A stretch of DNA of 24,943 nt, taken from contig DATILB010000390.1 in NCBI GenBank assembly GCA_035477015.1, positions 1 through 24,943 of the forward strand, written 5' to 3'. The position numbers and the translations under genes were made by a program. This document shows, one piece after another, positions 23,021 through 24,943 of the stretch. The DNA is from SSC3 sp035477015 (GTDB taxonomy: Bacteria; Actinomycetota; Actinomycetes; Propionibacteriales; Nocardioidaceae). Numbering within the stretch: position 1 is the first letter of the stretch; each line of letters opens with the position of its first letter. The notes below the pieces were generated by a model. That model was not told where the DNA came from and did not search any database. It saw only the letters and a program-made list of their open reading frames with translations.

Positions 23021-24943
23021 ATGTCGGGCGGGTCATCTGACTCTTTCGTGCACCTGCACGTCCACACCGAGTACTCCATGCTCGACGGAGCGGCACGTCT
23101 AGACGAGATGTTCGCGCGCACCGCCGAGCTCGGCATGGGCGCCATCGCGATGACCGACCACGGCAACGTGTTCGGGGCTCACGAGTTCTGGTCCAAGGCC
23201 AAGGCTCACGGTGTGAAGCCCATCATCGGATGCCTGGTTGCGGGCCAAGAGATCGTGACAGCTCGGGGCGTTGTGCCCGTCGAGGAGATTGTGGTTGGGG
23301 ACCGCGTGCTGACCCACTTGGGTCGATTCAAGCCGGTTGTCCGCACGATGAGGAGGCCGTATAGCGGGCGTGCCTACACGGTGGGCTTAGCGGGTCGGTA
23401 TGGCCGCACGCTGACGCTGACCGAGGAGCATCCAATCCTCGTGAGGACGTCAGACGGCCTCGTCGATTGGAAGAAACCCGCCGATGTGCCAGTCGAAACG
23501 CGCGCCCGCGTCCGCGGGGTGAAGGATTGGGCGTCGTACGTATGTCTCCCAAGGCTCAAGGAACAAACAACTAGCCTCAATCTGCTTGAGTACCTGCCGG
23601 CCGACTTCCGTGTCGACGCAGCTGGAGCAGTGTCGCGGGACTACGAGTCCAAGTACCGCGCTAGCCACGTGTGGCCACGTGTGCCGACATTGCTGGCGCT
23701 GACCGACGAGCTTGGCTACCTGATGGGGATGTTCGCGGCTGAGGGTTCACTCGGCACGCGGCGCGGCGAATTGACGGGTGACGTGACTTTCTCGTTGCAC
23801 GCATCGGAGCTCGCGTACGCGGACCAGATCGAGAAGATTGCTGAGGGATTCGGCGCGGAGACCCGGCGGTACAAGCCAAAGGGGCGACCCAACTCGCTTG
23901 AGGTCCATTTCGCCTGCCTTCCTCTCGCGTACATGCTCCGGCACCTGATTGGGTCTAGTGCTGCCGGTAAGCGGGTGCCTGAAGAGGTCTTGAACGCGCC
24001 CGAGTCGGTCCGGCGAGCGTTTGTCAGCGGGATGTTGGACGGAGATGGAAAGCAGCCGAGTGAAAGCAATCCCTCGGGGCGTCGCGATCTGAAGACAGCT
24101 TCGCCGCATCTCGCCTGGGGCCTGCGAACAATGCTCGCAGACCTCGGACATTGGGCGACCGTCTCGACGGGGTCAAGTCTGGGCGATTTCCCGCAGGGTC
24201 CCTCGAACCATCGCTACAACTGGTACTACGTGGCGGTCACATTTGGACGGAAATCCGCGTACACCTTTAGCGACGACGAGTTCACCTACAAGCCAATCAG
24301 GTCTGTGACACCGGTTGACCTGGAGTGCGACGTCTACAACTTCGAAGTTGAGGGAGACAACTCCTACGTCTCAGACTTCGTGTTGCACAACTGCGAGGTT
24401 TACGCGACGCCGAACACCTCCCGGTTCGAGCGCAAGCGCGTCCGCTGGAACAACGGCGGCGACGACGACGTCTCGGGCGGCGGCGCGTTCACCCACATGA
24501 CCATGCTCGCCGAGACGACCGCAGGCATGCACAACCTGTTCAAGATGTCGTCCCGGGCGAGCCTCGAGGGCTACTTCTACAAGCCTCGGGTCGAGCGCGA
24601 GCTGATGGCTGAGTACGCCAGCGGCCTCATCGCGACGACCGGCTGCCCCAGCGGCGAGGTCCAGACCTGGCTGCGCATCGGCGACTACGCCAAGGCCCGC
24701 GAAGCCGCAGGCGACTTCCAGGACATCTTCGGCAAGGACAACTTCTTCCTCGAGCTGATGGACCACGGGCTGAGCATCGAGTCGAGGGTCCGTGCCGACC
24801 TCCTCAAGCTCGGCCGGGACCTCGGCCTCCCGCTCGTCGCGACCAACGACTCCCACTACACGCGTGAGGAGGACGCCCCGTCGCAGGAGCACCTGCTGTG
24901 CATCAACTCCGGCAGCACGATGAGCGACCCCAAGCGCTTCAAG
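23021..24943 (+). CDS. dnaE: DNA polymerase III alpha subunit DnaE, 5' part, with intein
   Basis: Replicative polymerase catalytic subunit; 641 codons are visible with no stop and the gene continues beyond the window. ATG 23021 follows GGAAGGGG by about 9 bases. The exteins (residues 1-70 and 458-641) form the N-terminal PHP domain. Its metal-site residues are all there: H13 and H15 (HLHVHTEYS), D22, H47 (TDHGN), E459 (CEVY), H in FTHMTML, C in TTGCPSG, and D and H in TNDSHY. In mycobacterial DnaE1 this PHP domain provides proofreading exonuclease activity. An intein of 387 residues separates PIIG from CEVY. Without it the sequence reads as a normal actinobacterial DnaE. Confidence 0.96.
   Translation, partial: MSGGSSDSFVHLHVHTEYSMLDGAARLDEMFARTAELGMGAIAMTDHGNVFGAHEFWSKAKAHGVKPIIGCLVAGQEIVTARGVVPVEEIVVGDRVLTHLGRFKPVVRTMRRPYSGRAYTVGLAGRYGRTLTLTEEHPILVRTSDGLVDWKKPADVPVETRARVRGVKDWASYVCLPRLKEQTTSLNLLEYLPADFRVDAAGAVSRDYESKYRASHVWPRVPTLLALTDELGYLMGMFAAEGSLGTRRGELTGDVTFSLHASELAYADQIEKIAEGFGAETRRYKPKGRPNSLEVHFACLPLAYMLRHLIGSSAAGKRVPEEVLNAPESVRRAFVSGMLDGDGKQPSESNPSGRRDLKTASPHLAWGLRTMLADLGHWATVSTGSSLGDFPQGPSNHRYNWYYVAVTFGRKSAYTFSDDEFTYKPIRSVTPVDLECDVYNFEVEGDNSYVSDFVLHNCEVYATPNTSRFERKRVRWNNGGDDDVSGGGAFTHMTMLAETTAGMHNLFKMSSRASLEGYFYKPRVERELMAEYASGLIATTGCPSGEVQTWLRIGDYAKAREAAGDFQDIFGKDNFFLELMDHGLSIESRVRADLLKLGRDLGLPLVATNDSHYTREEDAPSQEHLLCINSGSTMSDPKRFK
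23231..24391 (+). mobile_element. In-frame intein in the DnaE PHP domain
   Basis: Self-splicing element of 387 residues (C71 to N457 of the precursor). Block A is CLVAGQEIVTARGVVPVEEI with nucleophile Cys1. Block B is TLTEEHPIL with the TxxH pair T134 and H137. Block F is DVYNFEVEGDNSYVSD, and block G ends VLHN with penultimate His, terminal Asn457 and Cys458 as the +1 nucleophile. All residues for class 1 splicing are there, so it should be active. The edge is precise: joining PIIG to CEVY restores a family-typical sequence. Composition differs from the flanks: 30 of 60 bases are G or C in 23521-23580, against 44 of 60 in 24421-24480. Confidence 0.96.
23705..24249 (+). other. LAGLIDADG homing endonuclease domain within the intein
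   Basis: Two dodecapeptide motifs are visible: LGYLMGMFAAEGSL (residues 231-244) and RAFVSGMLDGDGK (332-344). The acidic residues at the catalytic position are E241 in the first and D342 in the second. Their spacing of about 100 residues is usual for a monomeric two-motif endonuclease that cuts the intein-free allele to drive homing. Basic stretches (ETRRYKPKGRPNS) between the motifs could contact DNA. Domain edges are approximate. Both acids are present, so cleavage activity is plausible, but residual activity cannot be judged by eye. Confidence 0.88.

Noticed and set aside
23231..24391. Frameshifted dnaE or an inserted phage gene
   Set aside because: The frame is open from 23021 through 24943 without any shift, and intein splicing motifs sit exactly at both boundaries.

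Overview
This is a high-GC actinobacterial chromosome segment, most likely from Nocardioides or a close relative in the Propionibacteriales. The division and cell wall (dcw) cluster runs from ftsI to divIVA with SepF and DivIVA and no FtsA or MinCDE. GTG starts are common, and neighbouring genes often overlap by GTGA or ATGA. The genus is an inference from gene order and protein flavour; no rRNA is present.

Region 1 (1-15274, plus strand) is the dcw cluster: 3' end of ftsI, then murE, murF, mraY, murD, ftsW, murG, murC, ftsQ, ftsZ, pgeF, yggS, sepF, yggT and divIVA. The Mur enzymes build UDP-MurNAc-pentapeptide, MraY and MurG make lipid I and lipid II, FtsW and FtsI polymerise and crosslink septal wall, and FtsQ, FtsZ, SepF and DivIVA organise the division and growth site. 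A 29-residue reading frame bridges mraY and murD with 4-nt overlaps at both ends. The 246-nt gap before ftsZ carries a TTGACA element and an inverted repeat.

Region 2 (15275-18951) holds a strong bidirectional hairpin terminator and then ileS on the minus strand. Its leader contains a textbook T-box motif, an AUC specifier candidate and a hairpin that hides the ileS ribosome binding site. This points to translational T-box control by uncharged tRNA-Ile. The IleRS has GTHH in place of the HxGH catalytic signature.

Region 3 (18952-22893, plus strand) holds a DksA-type zinc-finger protein with a long Lys/Ala/Pro-rich tail, lspA, an RluD-family pseudouridine synthase, a GNAT-chorismate mutase fusion, a probable c-di-AMP (ydaO-type) riboswitch and a secreted M23 peptidase.

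Region 4 (23021 to the window end) is the 5' part of dnaE, the replicative DNA polymerase III alpha subunit. It is interrupted in frame by a 387-residue intein (23231-24391) with splicing motifs and a two-motif LAGLIDADG homing endonuclease. The intein sits in the PHP domain, two residues before a conserved metal-binding glutamate, and its base composition is lower in GC than the flanks. It is the most striking element in the window.
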